From positions 124,001-188,000 of the forward strand of contig NZ_CANMAH010000006.1 of the NCBI RefSeq assembly GCF_947495825.1: 64,000 nt of DNA. The letters run 5' to 3'. A program made the translations under genes and the position numbers. Of the stretch, positions 44,906-54,462 are shown one piece after another (the first letter of the stretch is position 1; each line of letters begins with the position of its first letter). The notes beneath the pieces were generated by a model. It saw only the letters and a program-made list of their open reading frames with translations. It was not told the origin of the DNA and made no database searches. Source of the DNA: an uncultured Psychrobacter sp. (GTDB lineage Bacteria > Pseudomonadota > Gammaproteobacteria > Pseudomonadales > Moraxellaceae).

Positions 44906-46345
44906 ATGAAGCCACTTTCTATGATGTTATCGGTGCTTGTGATTGGTTTCACTTCCAGTACGGTAATGGCTGAAGATGTTAACCTATCAAGCGCTAGCCT
45001 ACCCAATGTAAGCCCAGCCAATAGCGATTTGGTCAATCGAGGAGCGTATATTGCACGCGCAGCTGACTGTATGGCTTGCCATCGTGAAGATTATGCTGGC
45101 GGTGTCGCACTTGAGACGCCAATGGGTGAGATTTATGCAACCAATATTACCCCATCGAAACGCTATGGTATCGGTAACTATACCGAAGCCGACCTAAAAA
45201 AAGCACTGCAAAAAGGTCGTGCACCCGATCATATGCTTTATCCAGCCATGCCATATCCTTCTTATAATGGTATGAAAGATGAAGACATCAGCGCATTATT
45301 TGCCTATCTACAGACGGTTCCCATCGTAGATGAGGCCCCTGATTACGAAACCAATCTACCGTTTCCGTTTAACTTTCGCAGTCTAATGTTAGGCTGGAAT
45401 GTTCTCAATGTTCCTTCTACTAAAAGCCGTGAGGGATTGACGCAGACGCAGCAACGCGGAGAGTATTTGGTCAATAATCTTGCTCATTGCGGTACTTGTC
45501 ATACTCCGCGTAATAGCACAATGGGTTTTGATAACGACAATTATTTAGCAGGTGCCCAGCTTGGAACATGGCATGCGCCCAATATCACCCCCAATAAATC
45601 GAGCGGTATAGGTAACTGGAGTGAGCAAGATATTGTCACCTATCTGCGTACAGGCGAGCTGGATCAACGAGTCTTTGCTGGTGGACCTATGGGAGAGGTG
45701 GTATCGCACAGTACTCGCTATTTAAAAGATGCGGATTTAAACGCTATTGCTTCTTATCTTAAGACCGTACCTGATGTTCAAACGGACGATAAGGTACATC
45801 CGGTTGATGCGTCACGTTTACCAACCCCAATCAGTGAATCAATCACTCATGACCTGCTTGCTCAAAAAGACTACTTAGCACAGGCAAAAGCCGACGTTCA
45901 GGGTGGCAGTAATTCACCAGAAGCATTATATCTTGCTGCTTGTGGTAGCTGTCATGGTGTCGATGGTTATGGCCAACCTGACGCTCGTTATGCACCTATT
46001 GTGGGTCTAAGCAGTATCCGCCGCGAAAAGCCGGATGGTTTAATCAATGTTATTCTTCATGGTGTTGATGGCGCAACCAATACCAGTCCTAAGATGCCTG
46101 GCTTTTCAGAAGAGCTAAGTAGCGAGCAAATCGCTGGTATTAGCAATTATGTACGGGTGAACTTTGGTAGTTTAGATAGTAGTGATGTCAGCGCTGCTGA
46201 TGTCGACCGCGTGGCAACTACAGGCGCTAATCAGCCTTTTTTGATTAAGTACGCAGGTCTGCTTGCGATACTAGGTCTTATCGTAGCTATCGTCATTATC
46301 ATATTTATTGTGCGAGCGTTCATACGTTCTAGGCGTCATCGTTAG
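44906..46345 (+). CDS. Membrane-anchored triheme cytochrome c
   Basis: A 479-residue periplasmic cytochrome: signal peptide (MKPLSMMLSVLVIGF...VMA), three c-type heme sites CMACH, CGTCH and CGSCH, with distal Met candidates in each domain, and a C-terminal membrane anchor (YAGLLAILGLIVAIVIIIFIVRAF). It resembles the cytochrome subunits of membrane-bound gluconate/alcohol dehydrogenases. ATG 44906 follows GAGG. It is the first gene of a set with a flavin oxidoreductase and a monoheme cytochrome lipoprotein, so it probably passes electrons from the flavoenzyme to the quinone pool or oxidase. The electron path is inferred. Confidence 0.9.
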   Translation: MKPLSMMLSVLVIGFTSSTVMAEDVNLSSASLPNVSPANSDLVNRGAYIARAADCMACHREDYAGGVALETPMGEIYATNITPSKRYGIGNYTEADLKKALQKGRAPDHMLYPAMPYPSYNGMKDEDISALFAYLQTVPIVDEAPDYETNLPFPFNFRSLMLGWNVLNVPSTKSREGLTQTQQRGEYLVNNLAHCGTCHTPRNSTMGFDNDNYLAGAQLGTWHAPNITPNKSSGIGNWSEQDIVTYLRTGELDQRVFAGGPMGEVVSHSTRYLKDADLNAIASYLKTVPDVQTDDKVHPVDASRLPTPISESITHDLLAQKDYLAQAKADVQGGSNSPEALYLAACGSCHGVDGYGQPDARYAPIVGLSSIRREKPDGLINVILHGVDGATNTSPKMPGFSEELSSEQIAGISNYVRVNFGSLDSSDVSAADVDRVATTGANQPFLIKYAGLLAILGLIVAIVIIIFIVRAFIRSRRHR

Positions 46346-46538
46346 TTGAATCAATGAATTTAACTAGTAAAACAGGCAACTTAACAAATGCGTGTTAGGC
46401 GCTTATTATAAGACATAGATTCAGTGTAAGTCAGTAGAGTATTAAAGCTTAGCGTCATAGACAGATTATATGAGCTGAACCAATAATAAAAGTGAATGCC
46501 TACCGCCATACACGAAAATCTACTTTAAGGATATTATT

Positions 46539-48140
46539 ATGAAAGACATGCTTCAATCACCAACGCGGCGCCAACTGCTCTCGATGATCGGTAAAACAGC
46601 GGGTGCAACTGCGATGTATCAAGCAATGACTACCTTAGGATTTGCTTCTGAGTCTAGCTTTAAAGAATCGATGGACCTAAAAGGAGCGCCTCCAGGAGCG
46701 AGTATTGTCATTCTTGGGGCAGGTCTTGGCGGTCTAACCGCTGCTTATGAATTACGTAAAGCAGGTTATGATGTTAAGGTACTTGAGTTCCAAAATCGAG
46801 GTGGTGGACGTAGCTGGACGCTCAACAGTGGTGACAGATATACTGAGCTTGGCGGTGAGGAGGTTACCTGTGATTTTGAAGAAGGTAACTATTTTAACGG
46901 TGGGCCTTGGCGTTTACCAAGTCATCATTATGCAGTATTTCACTATTGTAAAAAATTCGGTGTTGAGATGCAGCCTTTTGTGCAGACTAACGACCGGGCT
47001 TATCTGCATCGCTCTACGCACTTTGGCGGTGTACCGCAGCGCCTAGGAGATGTAAAAAACGACATACAAGGCAACATAGCTGAGCTACTATCAAAGGCGG
47101 TCAACGTTGGCGGACTAGATCGTTCAGTGAATACTGAGGATAAAGAAAAGCTGCTTGAGGGCTTAAAAGGCTGGGGCGTACTAGACAAAGACTATCGCTA
47201 CAGAGCCAGCAATGAGACTACCAAACATCGCGGCTTTAGCGTCTTCCCTGGCGGTGGCCTTATGCCCAATGAAAAACCCTCAAAGCCTCTACCTATTAGT
47301 GAGATATTAGACTCTGGTATGTGGTCAGACATTTATGCCAATCATATGACCTACGGCCATCAACCAACGATGTTCCAGCCAGTAGGCGGTATGGGCAAAA
47401 TCGGTGATGCGTTTACTCGTGAGTGCCGCGATATGATTGAGTTTAATGCCAAAGTCACTAAGATTCATCAAGATGAAAGTGGTGTGACTGTCAATTATGT
47501 CGATAGTAACAGCCCGGATGGTGCGACCAAGACCATACGTGCTGACTGGTGTGTCTGTAATATCCCGCTTACCGTATTGACCCAAATCGATATCAACGTC
47601 TCAAAATCGATGAAAAAAGCAATGGCAGCAGTGCCGTACGACACCTCTTATAAAGTTGGTCTCGAGTTTAACCGCCGCTTTTGGGAAGAAGACGAGTGGA
47701 TTTTTGGCGGGGTCACTTATACTGATATGCCCATTACACAAATCGCTTACCCGTCAGAAGAGATGTTCAAAACAGGGACAGGGGTACTGTTAGGAGCCTA
47801 TGGTTTTGGCCCAACTTCTTATAAGTTTAATACATTAACGCCAAAGGAGCGTATTAACGCCGCCCTTGCTTATGGTAAATACATTCATCCGCAGTATCCA
47901 AAAGAGTTCCGTACAGGTACGTCAGTGGTGTGGCACCGTATACCATGGACCTTAGGTTGTTATGGTATTTGGAGTGAGTCGAGCCGTGACCAATACTATG
48001 ATCAGCTATGTAGTATCGACAACCGTATTGTACTGACAGGCGAGCATTGCTCACATATTCCTGCATGGCAAGAGGGCGCTATTTTATCCGGCATTGATGC
48101 AGCCAATCGTCTGCACAAAAAGGCAAAAATGCTTGGGTAA
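46539..48140 (+). CDS. Tat-exported flavin amine oxidase/dehydrogenase family protein
   Basis: A 533-residue FAD protein. A Tat-like signal lies at the start (PTRRQLLSMIGKTAG, twin Arg at 10-11). The dinucleotide-binding site is VILGAGLGGLTAAYELRKAG (about 56-75), followed by the monoamine-oxidase-type NRGGGRSWTL and GGEEVTCDF. The C-terminal FAD motif is GEHCSHIPAWQEGAILSG, with the Trp of the amine-oxidase fold. The neighbours are cytochromes c, which suggests a dehydrogenase that hands electrons to cytochrome instead of oxygen, as shown for nicotine oxidoreductase NicA2 with CycN. The substrate cannot be read. AAGGA precedes the ATG. Confidence 0.9.
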   Translation: MKDMLQSPTRRQLLSMIGKTAGATAMYQAMTTLGFASESSFKESMDLKGAPPGASIVILGAGLGGLTAAYELRKAGYDVKVLEFQNRGGGRSWTLNSGDRYTELGGEEVTCDFEEGNYFNGGPWRLPSHHYAVFHYCKKFGVEMQPFVQTNDRAYLHRSTHFGGVPQRLGDVKNDIQGNIAELLSKAVNVGGLDRSVNTEDKEKLLEGLKGWGVLDKDYRYRASNETTKHRGFSVFPGGGLMPNEKPSKPLPISEILDSGMWSDIYANHMTYGHQPTMFQPVGGMGKIGDAFTRECRDMIEFNAKVTKIHQDESGVTVNYVDSNSPDGATKTIRADWCVCNIPLTVLTQIDINVSKSMKKAMAAVPYDTSYKVGLEFNRRFWEEDEWIFGGVTYTDMPITQIAYPSEEMFKTGTGVLLGAYGFGPTSYKFNTLTPKERINAALAYGKYIHPQYPKEFRTGTSVVWHRIPWTLGCYGIWSESSRDQYYDQLCSIDNRIVLTGEHCSHIPAWQEGAILSGIDAANRLHKKAKMLG

Positions 48141-48172
48141 TGTTGATAACCATAATAAATTCAGAGGCTGTC

Positions 48173-48811
48173 ATGGACAATATAAGCATGAAAAAAACGA
48201 CATTTAAAATGCTAACTGTGATGTCACTTAGTATGATAAGCAGTGCAGCATTGCTAGGCTGTAGCCAAAAATCAGAGGATGTAGAGACAATAGCAAGCAA
48301 ACAAGATGCTGTACTACCAGTTAATAATCAAGCCAGCCGTAACACTGGCGCTTGGGGCGGTGTATATATGACTCGTGATGAGTTAAGAGCGCCAAATATC
48401 AACATCGTCGACGATAGCTCATTGCCAAATATGGAAAATGATCCCAGCCTTACAAAGTGGGAAGCTAAGTTTGAAGGTCAAAATGCTTTTGTTACTACCA
48501 ATGGTAAAAAGCTATATCATGATTCATGTGCAGGCTGCCATATGCATGAAGGCGAGGGTGCTCAAGGTGCAGGCTATTACCCACCATTAGCAAATAACAG
48601 TAAAATGCAGTCGAAATACTACATTATTGATATATTGATTAATGGTTTTCGTGGCATGCCGTCATTTCATATGATGATGGACGATGAGCAAATGGCCGCT
48701 GTCACTCAATATGTCGTCAATGATTTAAACGGTTTTAAACAGACTGTTACTGCTGAAGATGTGGCGCAGCTAAGACATGCCAATCCACCAGGTTATGATC
48801 CAAGCGAATAA
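48173..48811 (+). CDS. Monoheme cytochrome c lipoprotein
   Basis: A 212-residue protein with a lipoprotein signal ending LLGC (Cys30) and one heme site CAGCH in YHDSCAGCHMHEGEG, with MPSFHMMMDDEQM giving the likely Met ligand. The about 85-residue N-terminal region before the heme has a conserved-looking GAWGGVYMTRDELRAPNINIVDD segment. I start at ATG 48173, with GAGG six bases upstream; an ATG at 48140 that overlaps the oxidase stop is weaker. It is the third gene of the set and the probable direct electron acceptor of the flavin enzyme. Confidence 0.88.
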   Translation: MDNISMKKTTFKMLTVMSLSMISSAALLGCSQKSEDVETIASKQDAVLPVNNQASRNTGAWGGVYMTRDELRAPNINIVDDSSLPNMENDPSLTKWEAKFEGQNAFVTTNGKKLYHDSCAGCHMHEGEGAQGAGYYPPLANNSKMQSKYYIIDILINGFRGMPSFHMMMDDEQMAAVTQYVVNDLNGFKQTVTAEDVAQLRHANPPGYDPSE

Positions 48812-48857
48812 GTGCATCACAACCAACCTTAGGTAATAGCTACTAATAGTCATGTAT

Positions 48858-48894
48858 AAAAAAGCGCCCGATCATATGATTGGGCGCTTTTTTA
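48858..48894. terminator. Bidirectional terminator between the cytochrome operon and tolB
   Basis: Stem AAAAAGCGCCC(G)ATC / GATTGGGCGCTTTTT, between convergent genes. Confidence 0.92.
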
Positions 48895-48952
48895 TGTGTG
48901 CGAAGCAAGAAATAAGCTGGTATTAAGGCGACAAGTTTATAGAGCTGAAGGC

Positions 48953-50245
48953 TTATTTGGGGCTTGATGACCATACTGGGGAGCGGATAACGCCTTGACC
49001 AGACTTACCAAATGACGAACCTCCATTTAGGGACTTAATGGTTAAGACCCCATTACCGCCTTGGGTGGAGGCATACACCACACGCTTGCCATTAGGAGAG
49101 AAGCTTGGGGCTTCGTCAATACCTGTGTTACCAAGGTTTGCAGTTATAGCACCGTTACTGTTCATAATCGCGGCTGATCGCCCACTTAAAAATGCAATTT
49201 GTGTGCCGTCACTACTAAATTGCGGGCTGGTTGCATAACCGCTATTAGAGACTTTGGTCGTTCGACCTGAGCCAAACTCATAGCGATATATCTGCGGTTT
49301 GTTAAAGCCTGCTCTATCAGAGACAAACACAAAAGACTTACCGTCTGGTGCATAGTTTGGTTGGACTTCACTGCTTGGCCAGTTTGTCAGTTTTTTAAGG
49401 TTACCACCACCTGCACTCATCTCATAAATATCAGCACTACCCTCAAAGCTACTAGAGAAGAGTATCTTGCTACCATCAGGGGAGAAAGAAGGGCTTAGGT
49501 TACTGCCTTTATAAGGGGTAACAACGGTCGCTGCACCGCCGCTGACATTTTGCACATAAATCAATGGATAAGATTTATCGCGCTGTACGGTATAGGCGAT
49601 ACGCGAAGCATCGGGCGACCATGTAGGCGAAAATATGGAGCCTGCTACCTCAGTAATGGTTCTGGCGTTCTCGCCATCGGCATCCATAACTTTTAGGCGA
49701 GATATTTTGTCTTTTCCGCGTCCTGTCTCTTCAATATAAGCAATACGACCTGAAAAGTCACCTGGTGTACCAGTGATCAGCTCATAGACTTTATCAGCGA
49801 TGACGTGCGCGGCATAACGCAAGCTTTCTTGATTATTATCAGCGCTTAAGCTTTGCTTTCCTTGAAGTACACGACCAGATTTGACATCAATTACCTCATA
49901 AGTAGTCTCAATTTTACCGCGATTGGTACGGGTGCTACCGACTACTAAATACGGAATACCTAAGCTTTGCCACACTGGTAATGTCTCTGCCAGCTCACTA
50001 CTGCTGCGCGGTTGCTGAGGCAGGTCTTTGCTAGTCACATTGAGCTCAGTTCTACTCAAATCATTTAAGATAATGGGTGATAGCACAGAGTCGCCAGCGA
50101 AAGGCACGAAGGCGACTTGGTTTTGTTGAACTGGAATCTCGTAGTCTAACTCTAATACGACGGGAGCCGCGTATACGCTAGGAGCAATAAGTAGACTTGA
50201 GGTGCTAGCAAGTAAGCTAAGCAACAGTTTTTTGTGAGTACGCAT
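48953..50245 (-). CDS. tolB: Tol-Pal system periplasmic protein TolB
   Basis: A 430-residue beta-propeller protein of the Tol-Pal system, which keeps the outer membrane tethered during division. The signal peptide ends PSVYA-AP. The N-terminal domain is followed by propeller repeats, each with SPTWSPDASRIAY, LSPSFSPDGSKILFSS or QPNYAPDGKSFVFVSDR-type blades. Length equals E. coli TolB. It is the last visible gene of the tolQ-tolR-tolA-tolB cluster; pal would be expected next but a terminator and convergent cytochrome genes lie there. Confidence 0.96.
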   Translation of the reverse strand: MRTHKKLLLSLLASTSSLLIAPSVYAAPVVLELDYEIPVQQNQVAFVPFAGDSVLSPIILNDLSRTELNVTSKDLPQQPRSSSELAETLPVWQSLGIPYLVVGSTRTNRGKIETTYEVIDVKSGRVLQGKQSLSADNNQESLRYAAHVIADKVYELITGTPGDFSGRIAYIEETGRGKDKISRLKVMDADGENARTITEVAGSIFSPTWSPDASRIAYTVQRDKSYPLIYVQNVSGGAATVVTPYKGSNLSPSFSPDGSKILFSSSFEGSADIYEMSAGGGNLKKLTNWPSSEVQPNYAPDGKSFVFVSDRAGFNKPQIYRYEFGSGRTTKVSNSGYATSPQFSSDGTQIAFLSGRSAAIMNSNGAITANLGNTGIDEAPSFSPNGKRVVYASTQGGNGVLTIKSLNGGSSFGKSGQGVIRSPVWSSSPK

Positions 50246-50381
50246 GACTGGATTTGGCTCCTAAAATGATATGACAATCGTTTTTTATATACTTTAATTG
50301 AGTATTACGGTAAGACAATATTGCCATTGGTGCAAGTTTTTTAAGATAAAACCAACAATAAATCAGCCGTCTATCCTCTTA

Positions 50382-51404
50382 TTAATTGCTGCCTTTAAAT
50401 CGTATGGTAAAGGTGGGGTATTTGGGATCGTCAGTATCAATCGGTAAATTACGAGTATTTAATACCGCTTGTTTGGCCGCTTCATTGACAGCTGAATCAG
50501 ACCCTGAGACAGAGACGTTAACCACATCTCCATTACTATTGACCGTTATGGTCAAGGTTGCCTGCTGAATTGAGCCTTTAGCTGCTACCGGTGGATTATA
50601 GTTGCGCTTAATTAAGCTTACGATCTCACTATTGCTTGCACCGCGACTACTCGTCGACGCACTGCTATTACTGCCTGTTGATTGCCCTGAAGTGTTGGGG
50701 CTTCCAGATACTGTCGATTTTCCATCTGCTTCTAGGCTAAAATTTTTGCCAGCATTATTAGTATTACCCGTTTCTATCTCCAAATTGGCCTGTGTATTGT
50801 TGGGGCGTTTGATTTTAGGCGGATTATTCTCTGTATAACGAAAAGACTTTAAACGTGCGCGCTCAGCATGAAGCTGGTTTTGTTTGTCTTGTTCTACTTG
50901 GTTCAGCTCTTCTAGGGCGGTCTCATCTAGCTGCGCTGCCAGCTCGGCCATATTACGCTCATACTCCTGCATCTGCTCAATACGCCGCTGATGCTGCTCC
51001 TGACTCATTAGTACTGGTTGGTCCGCTGGCGCATCGGAGCGCGTGAATACAGGCTCTCTTTGCAGGTTTGATGATGCATTTGTTTGACTAATATTGCTAT
51101 TACTGTCTGTAGGTATAGGCTCACTGGTCGCTGTATTACTAGTACTACTCGCAGCCTGAGCTTGCATCGCTGCACGGTTGGCCAGTATTTGTCCTTGCAT
51201 CTCAGCCAACTCTCCTGGCGTGACCATAGTGGTTTCGATATTGCCAACGGTTTCTAATTCGGGCTGCTGGTAGGTATAGACCAGCAAGCCAAGTACGATG
51301 CCATGAGCCAATAGACTTAATAGCAAGGGTAGGGTCAGCCCATTACCTTCGGGCGGAGTTGGGATATAGACGGCAGGAGCATTATTCATGATTGTGATAC
51401 TCAT
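50382..51404 (-). CDS. tolA: TolA-like energy-transducing protein
   Basis: A 340-residue inner-membrane protein spanning the periplasm. One N-terminal helix (LTLPLLLSLLAHGIVLGLLV) carries the SHG/AHG-like motif used with TolQ/TolR. A long Gln/Ala/Asn/Ser-rich central region with a helical stretch (EQHQRRIEQMQEYERNMAELAAQLDE) precedes a small TolA/TonB C-terminal domain (YNPPVAAKGSIQQATLTITVNSNGDVVNV). It lies between tolR and tolB, which fixes its identity. The central domain is less Ala/Lys-helical than in E. coli. Confidence 0.92.
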   Translation of the reverse strand: MSITIMNNAPAVYIPTPPEGNGLTLPLLLSLLAHGIVLGLLVYTYQQPELETVGNIETTMVTPGELAEMQGQILANRAAMQAQAASSTSNTATSEPIPTDSNSNISQTNASSNLQREPVFTRSDAPADQPVLMSQEQHQRRIEQMQEYERNMAELAAQLDETALEELNQVEQDKQNQLHAERARLKSFRYTENNPPKIKRPNNTQANLEIETGNTNNAGKNFSLEADGKSTVSGSPNTSGQSTGSNSSASTSSRGASNSEIVSLIKRNYNPPVAAKGSIQQATLTITVNSNGDVVNVSVSGSDSAVNEAAKQAVLNTRNLPIDTDDPKYPTFTIRFKGSN

Positions 51405-51479
51405 TGACGTGTGTCATCAGGTTGCCTACTGGATTCAATCAAGCGTATATAAAGAATAATTGTTTTTGATTTAAGCCTA

Positions 51480-51938
51480 TTATAACGTAGGCGTAGGTAG
51501 AGGAGCACCTGTTAATAGCCCCACCTTCTGAATACCTGCTTGTTGCAAATTGGCCATCAAGGTCATGATTGCACCGTATTGATTGTTTTGATCAGCGTTA
51601 ATCATTACCTGAAGCGGTGGCATGTCAGCGTTACTATTTTGCGATTGCAAGTTGGCTAAGGTGTTGATCAATTCAGGCTCACTAATAGGCATGTCTATGT
51701 TGTTTTCATAGCTGATAAAAATCTCACCGCTACTTGTCAATGACACGATGACAGGCAGCTGGTTTTGGCTCATCGTATTGGTCTGCTCTTTTGGTAAATC
51801 GACATCGACCCCCGTGGTCAGCATTGGTGCTGTCACCATAAATATCACCAGCAGCACCAGCATAACATCGATATAAGGTACGACATTCATCTCAGCATTA
51901 AGTGCTTTTTTCTTGCGGCTGTAGGGGTTTGGTTTCAT
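51480..51938 (-). CDS. tolR: Tol-Pal system protein TolR (ExbD family)
   Basis: A 152-residue protein with a cytoplasmic N-terminus (KKKALNAEMNVVPYIDVMLVLLVIFMVTAPML), where the Asp of YIDVMLVLLVIF is the proton-pathway residue, one membrane helix, and a periplasmic domain (GVDVDLPKEQT, MINADQNNQYGAIMTLMANLQQAG). Its ATG overlaps the tolQ stop by four bases. It couples proton flow through TolQ to TolA motion. Confidence 0.96.
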   Translation of the reverse strand: MKPNPYSRKKKALNAEMNVVPYIDVMLVLLVIFMVTAPMLTTGVDVDLPKEQTNTMSQNQLPVIVSLTSSGEIFISYENNIDMPISEPELINTLANLQSQNSNADMPPLQVMINADQNNQYGAIMTLMANLQQAGIQKVGLLTGAPLPTPTL

Positions 51939-52672
51939 AGCCCTGCCACCTGACCTTCACCAGCTCTACTCTCATTATTTTTATGCGCTTTATTTAGTGC
52001 ATTTTGAGTATTGGTCTCACGCTGTAGCATTCCTGTCATCTCATCACAAAATAAGGCGCGCGACTCGTATAGCTGGCCTGACTTTGCTGTAAAGTGGTTA
52101 TACGCTAATACGGCTGGAATAGCTGCAAATAGCCCCATCGCCGTGGCAATAAGTGCTTCAGCGATACCAGGGGCGACTGAAGCAAGGGTCGCTTGTTCTG
52201 TCTGCGAGAGACCCAAAAAGGCATTCATAATACCCCAAACCGTACCAAATAAACCCACATAAGGCGCTACCGAACCGATGCTGGCAAGGGTGGTAATACC
52301 GGACTCAAGTAGCTGCTGCTGACGACCAAGTCCAACGCGTAGCTTACGCTCGACGCCATCGATAATGTCATCTTTGGGTTGACGTTTTTTGTGCATTCTT
52401 AAGTATTCAGAAAATCCAATATAAAAAATCTGCTCAAGCCCTTGACGCTCAGGCGAGCCTTGGACACCCTGATAAAGTTTGGCCAAATCCTCACCTGACC
52501 AAAACCACGTTTCGAACTGATCATCGAAGTTTTTGGCAGTACCGAGGCGCGCACTTAGACGAAAGATAATAACCCAACTAACCAAAGAGGCTAGTAATAG
52601 CAATCCCATCACCATCTGCACGAGCAGACTTGCTTGAGTAATAAGATCGATAATGTTTAATGATTCAGGCAT
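51935..52672 (-). CDS. tolQ: Tol-Pal system protein TolQ (ExbB family)
   Basis: A 245-residue inner-membrane protein with three helices. Signatures: the N-terminal SLLVQMVMGLLLLASLVSWVIIF helix, LLESGITTLASIGSVAPYVGLFGTVWGIMNAF, and SVAPGIAEALIATAMGLFAAIPAVLAYNHF, which line the proton channel with TolR. Length is near E. coli TolQ (230). First gene of the cluster; ybgC is not adjacent upstream. Confidence 0.96.
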   Translation of the reverse strand: MPESLNIIDLITQASLLVQMVMGLLLLASLVSWVIIFRLSARLGTAKNFDDQFETWFWSGEDLAKLYQGVQGSPERQGLEQIFYIGFSEYLRMHKKRQPKDDIIDGVERKLRVGLGRQQQLLESGITTLASIGSVAPYVGLFGTVWGIMNAFLGLSQTEQATLASVAPGIAEALIATAMGLFAAIPAVLAYNHFTAKSGQLYESRALFCDEMTGMLQRETNTQNALNKAHKNNESRAGEGQVAGL

Positions 52673-53020
52673 GTAACAGGCTCACTGATGATTAACAACA
52701 ATTGACCAAAGCTGAGGCCCTGATCAAACAACCCTAAAAGATACAATTTATGTTTGTTGTATGATAGCTAATAAATATATTTTATTATTTATTTCAACAA
52801 TTTAATAAGAAGACAGCGTTTGGATAATAGTATCCTCTCTATGACAATAATATCTCAACCCCTTAGTTTACTGTTAAATAGACAAAAGGTCATTATTAAT
52901 ATGTTTAATGGGTAGTAGAGAGTTTTTGGATTAATAGTTTGATAATGTGTTTTTACCGTGTACTATTGTTTGTAGATCACATTTAATATTGATTTTAGGC
53001 GTGTAAGGCATGGGTAATGA

Positions 53021-53049
53021 TTGAATTTGTGCACGGGTTTCTCTAGAAT
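53021..53049 (+). promoter_or_regulatory. Sigma-70 promoter of the purine permease gene
   Basis: TTGAAT (53021-53026), a 17-base spacer and TAGAAT (53044-53049). Both hexamers differ from consensus at only one or two positions. Transcription would start near 53056, leaving a leader of about 110 bases that contains the two TGACGTCATC sites. Confidence 0.55.
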
Positions 53050-53079
53050 GTTGCGCTTTGTTACCGCTGTCTTTTTTTA

Positions 53080-53109
53080 TGACGTCATCATTGCTTTGTT
53101 GACGTCATC
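53080..53109. promoter_or_regulatory. Paired operator-like sites TGACGTCATC in the permease leader
   Basis: The decamer TGACGTCATC occurs at 53080-53089 and again at 53100-53109, exactly 20 bases apart (about two helical turns). Each contains the perfect palindrome TGACGTCA. Placed just after the probable transcription start, they would suit a repressor that binds as two dimers on one face of the DNA. The regulator is not identified; the sites do not resemble the PurR box. Confidence 0.55.
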
Positions 53110-53166
53110 TTTATTTTAGACACAAATAAACTTGTTCTTTTCACTGGCCAGTTGGGATTGACCCTT

Positions 53167-54462
53167 ATGAATGCAATTGAGCGCTATTTTGGAATTAATG
53201 GTGACAATACGACGATAAAAACGGAAATTGTTGCCGGTATAACGACATTTTTAACGATGGCTTATATCATTTTTGTCAACCCCAATATATTAGCAGAAGC
53301 GGGCATGGATAAAGGGGCAGTGTTTGTTGCTACTTGTCTTGCCGCTGCGATAGGCTGTTTTATAATGGGTCTTTATGCGCGTTTGCCAGTAGCTTTGGCA
53401 CCCGGCATGGGTCTTAACGCCTTTTTTACCTATGGTGTGGTGTTAGGGATGGGTTATGCATGGCAGACAGCACTCGGTGCTGTTTTTTTGTCGGGGTGCA
53501 TATTCATACTATTAAGCTTATTTAAAATTCGTGAATGGATTATTAATTCTATTCCGATTGCTCTTAAACAAGGGGTTATCGCAGGTATCGGTGCATTTTT
53601 AGCATTTATTGCACTGCAAAGCTCTGGCGTTATCGTTGGGCAAGATGCAACGCTAGTGACTCTTGGTGATATGACATCATTTGGTCCTATGATGGCATCC
53701 ATAGGTTTCTTTGTTATCATCGGGCTATCGTATAAAAAAGTTCCTGGTGCTGTGACGATTGGCATTTTACTGGTCGCCTTAATTAGCCTGCTAGCAGGTC
53801 ATACTGAGTTTGCTGGGATTATATCTACGCCGCCCTCCGTTGCGCCAACCCTTATGCAGCTTGATATTGCTGGTGCGTTTGATGTCACGATGATCAGTGT
53901 CATTTTTGCTTTTTTGTTTGTCGATTTATTTGATACCGCAGGTACGCTAGTGGCGACGACAAGCCAAGCGAAATTGATTGATAAAGACGGTAACATACCT
54001 AATATGGGCAAAGCACTACTAGCAGATTCGACAGCGACGGTGACAGGTGCGATGCTTGGTACTTCATCGACCACCAGTTACGTTGAGAGTGTGGCAGGTA
54101 TTGCTGCAGGCGGGCGTACTGGACTTGTGGCGGTAACGGTCGGAGTGATGTTCTTATTAAGTACTTTTTTTGCACCGCTGGCTGGTATGATTCCAGCGTA
54201 CGCTACCGCTGGCGCTATCTTTTACGTCGCTGTACTGATGTTAGGTACGCTAAAAGACATCAATTGGGCGGATTTGACAGATGCAGCACCCGTTGTCGTC
54301 GTGTTGTTATTTACGCCGCTGACATACTCTATCGCTGATGGCATTGCGCTTGGTTTTATTACCTTTACCGCAGTTAAGCTGATGTCTGGCAAAGTCAATG
54401 AAGTGACTCTACCAGTATGGGTGCTAACAATCATCTTACTTGTTAAGATTATATGGCTATAA
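53167..54462 (+). CDS. NCS2/AzgA-type purine permease
   Basis: A 431-residue permease with about 12-14 membrane segments. Motifs of the AzgA/PbuG subgroup (adenine/guanine/hypoxanthine uptake): EIVAGITTFLTMAYIIFVNP at the start, ALAPGMGLNAFFTYGVV, FLFVDLFDTAGTLVATT, and GTSSTTSYVESVAGIAAGGRTGL. I start at ATG 53167; a TTG five codons earlier is also open. The xanthine dehydrogenase genes 6 kb downstream fit purine use as nitrogen source, but putA lies in between. Substrate choice is inferred from the family. Confidence 0.92.
   Translation: MNAIERYFGINGDNTTIKTEIVAGITTFLTMAYIIFVNPNILAEAGMDKGAVFVATCLAAAIGCFIMGLYARLPVALAPGMGLNAFFTYGVVLGMGYAWQTALGAVFLSGCIFILLSLFKIREWIINSIPIALKQGVIAGIGAFLAFIALQSSGVIVGQDATLVTLGDMTSFGPMMASIGFFVIIGLSYKKVPGAVTIGILLVALISLLAGHTEFAGIISTPPSVAPTLMQLDIAGAFDVTMISVIFAFLFVDLFDTAGTLVATTSQAKLIDKDGNIPNMGKALLADSTATVTGAMLGTSSTTSYVESVAGIAAGGRTGLVAVTVGVMFLLSTFFAPLAGMIPAYATAGAIFYVAVLMLGTLKDINWADLTDAAPVVVVLLFTPLTYSIADGIALGFITFTAVKLMSGKVNEVTLPVWVLTIILLVKIIWL

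Larger units (their letters stand above)
52673..53166. other. Divergent region between tolQ and the purine permease
   Basis: About 490 bases. The tolQ side is AT-rich with no recognised site. The permease side holds a strong promoter (53021-53049) and two identical 10-bp sites (53080, 53100) described separately. Confidence 0.5.
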
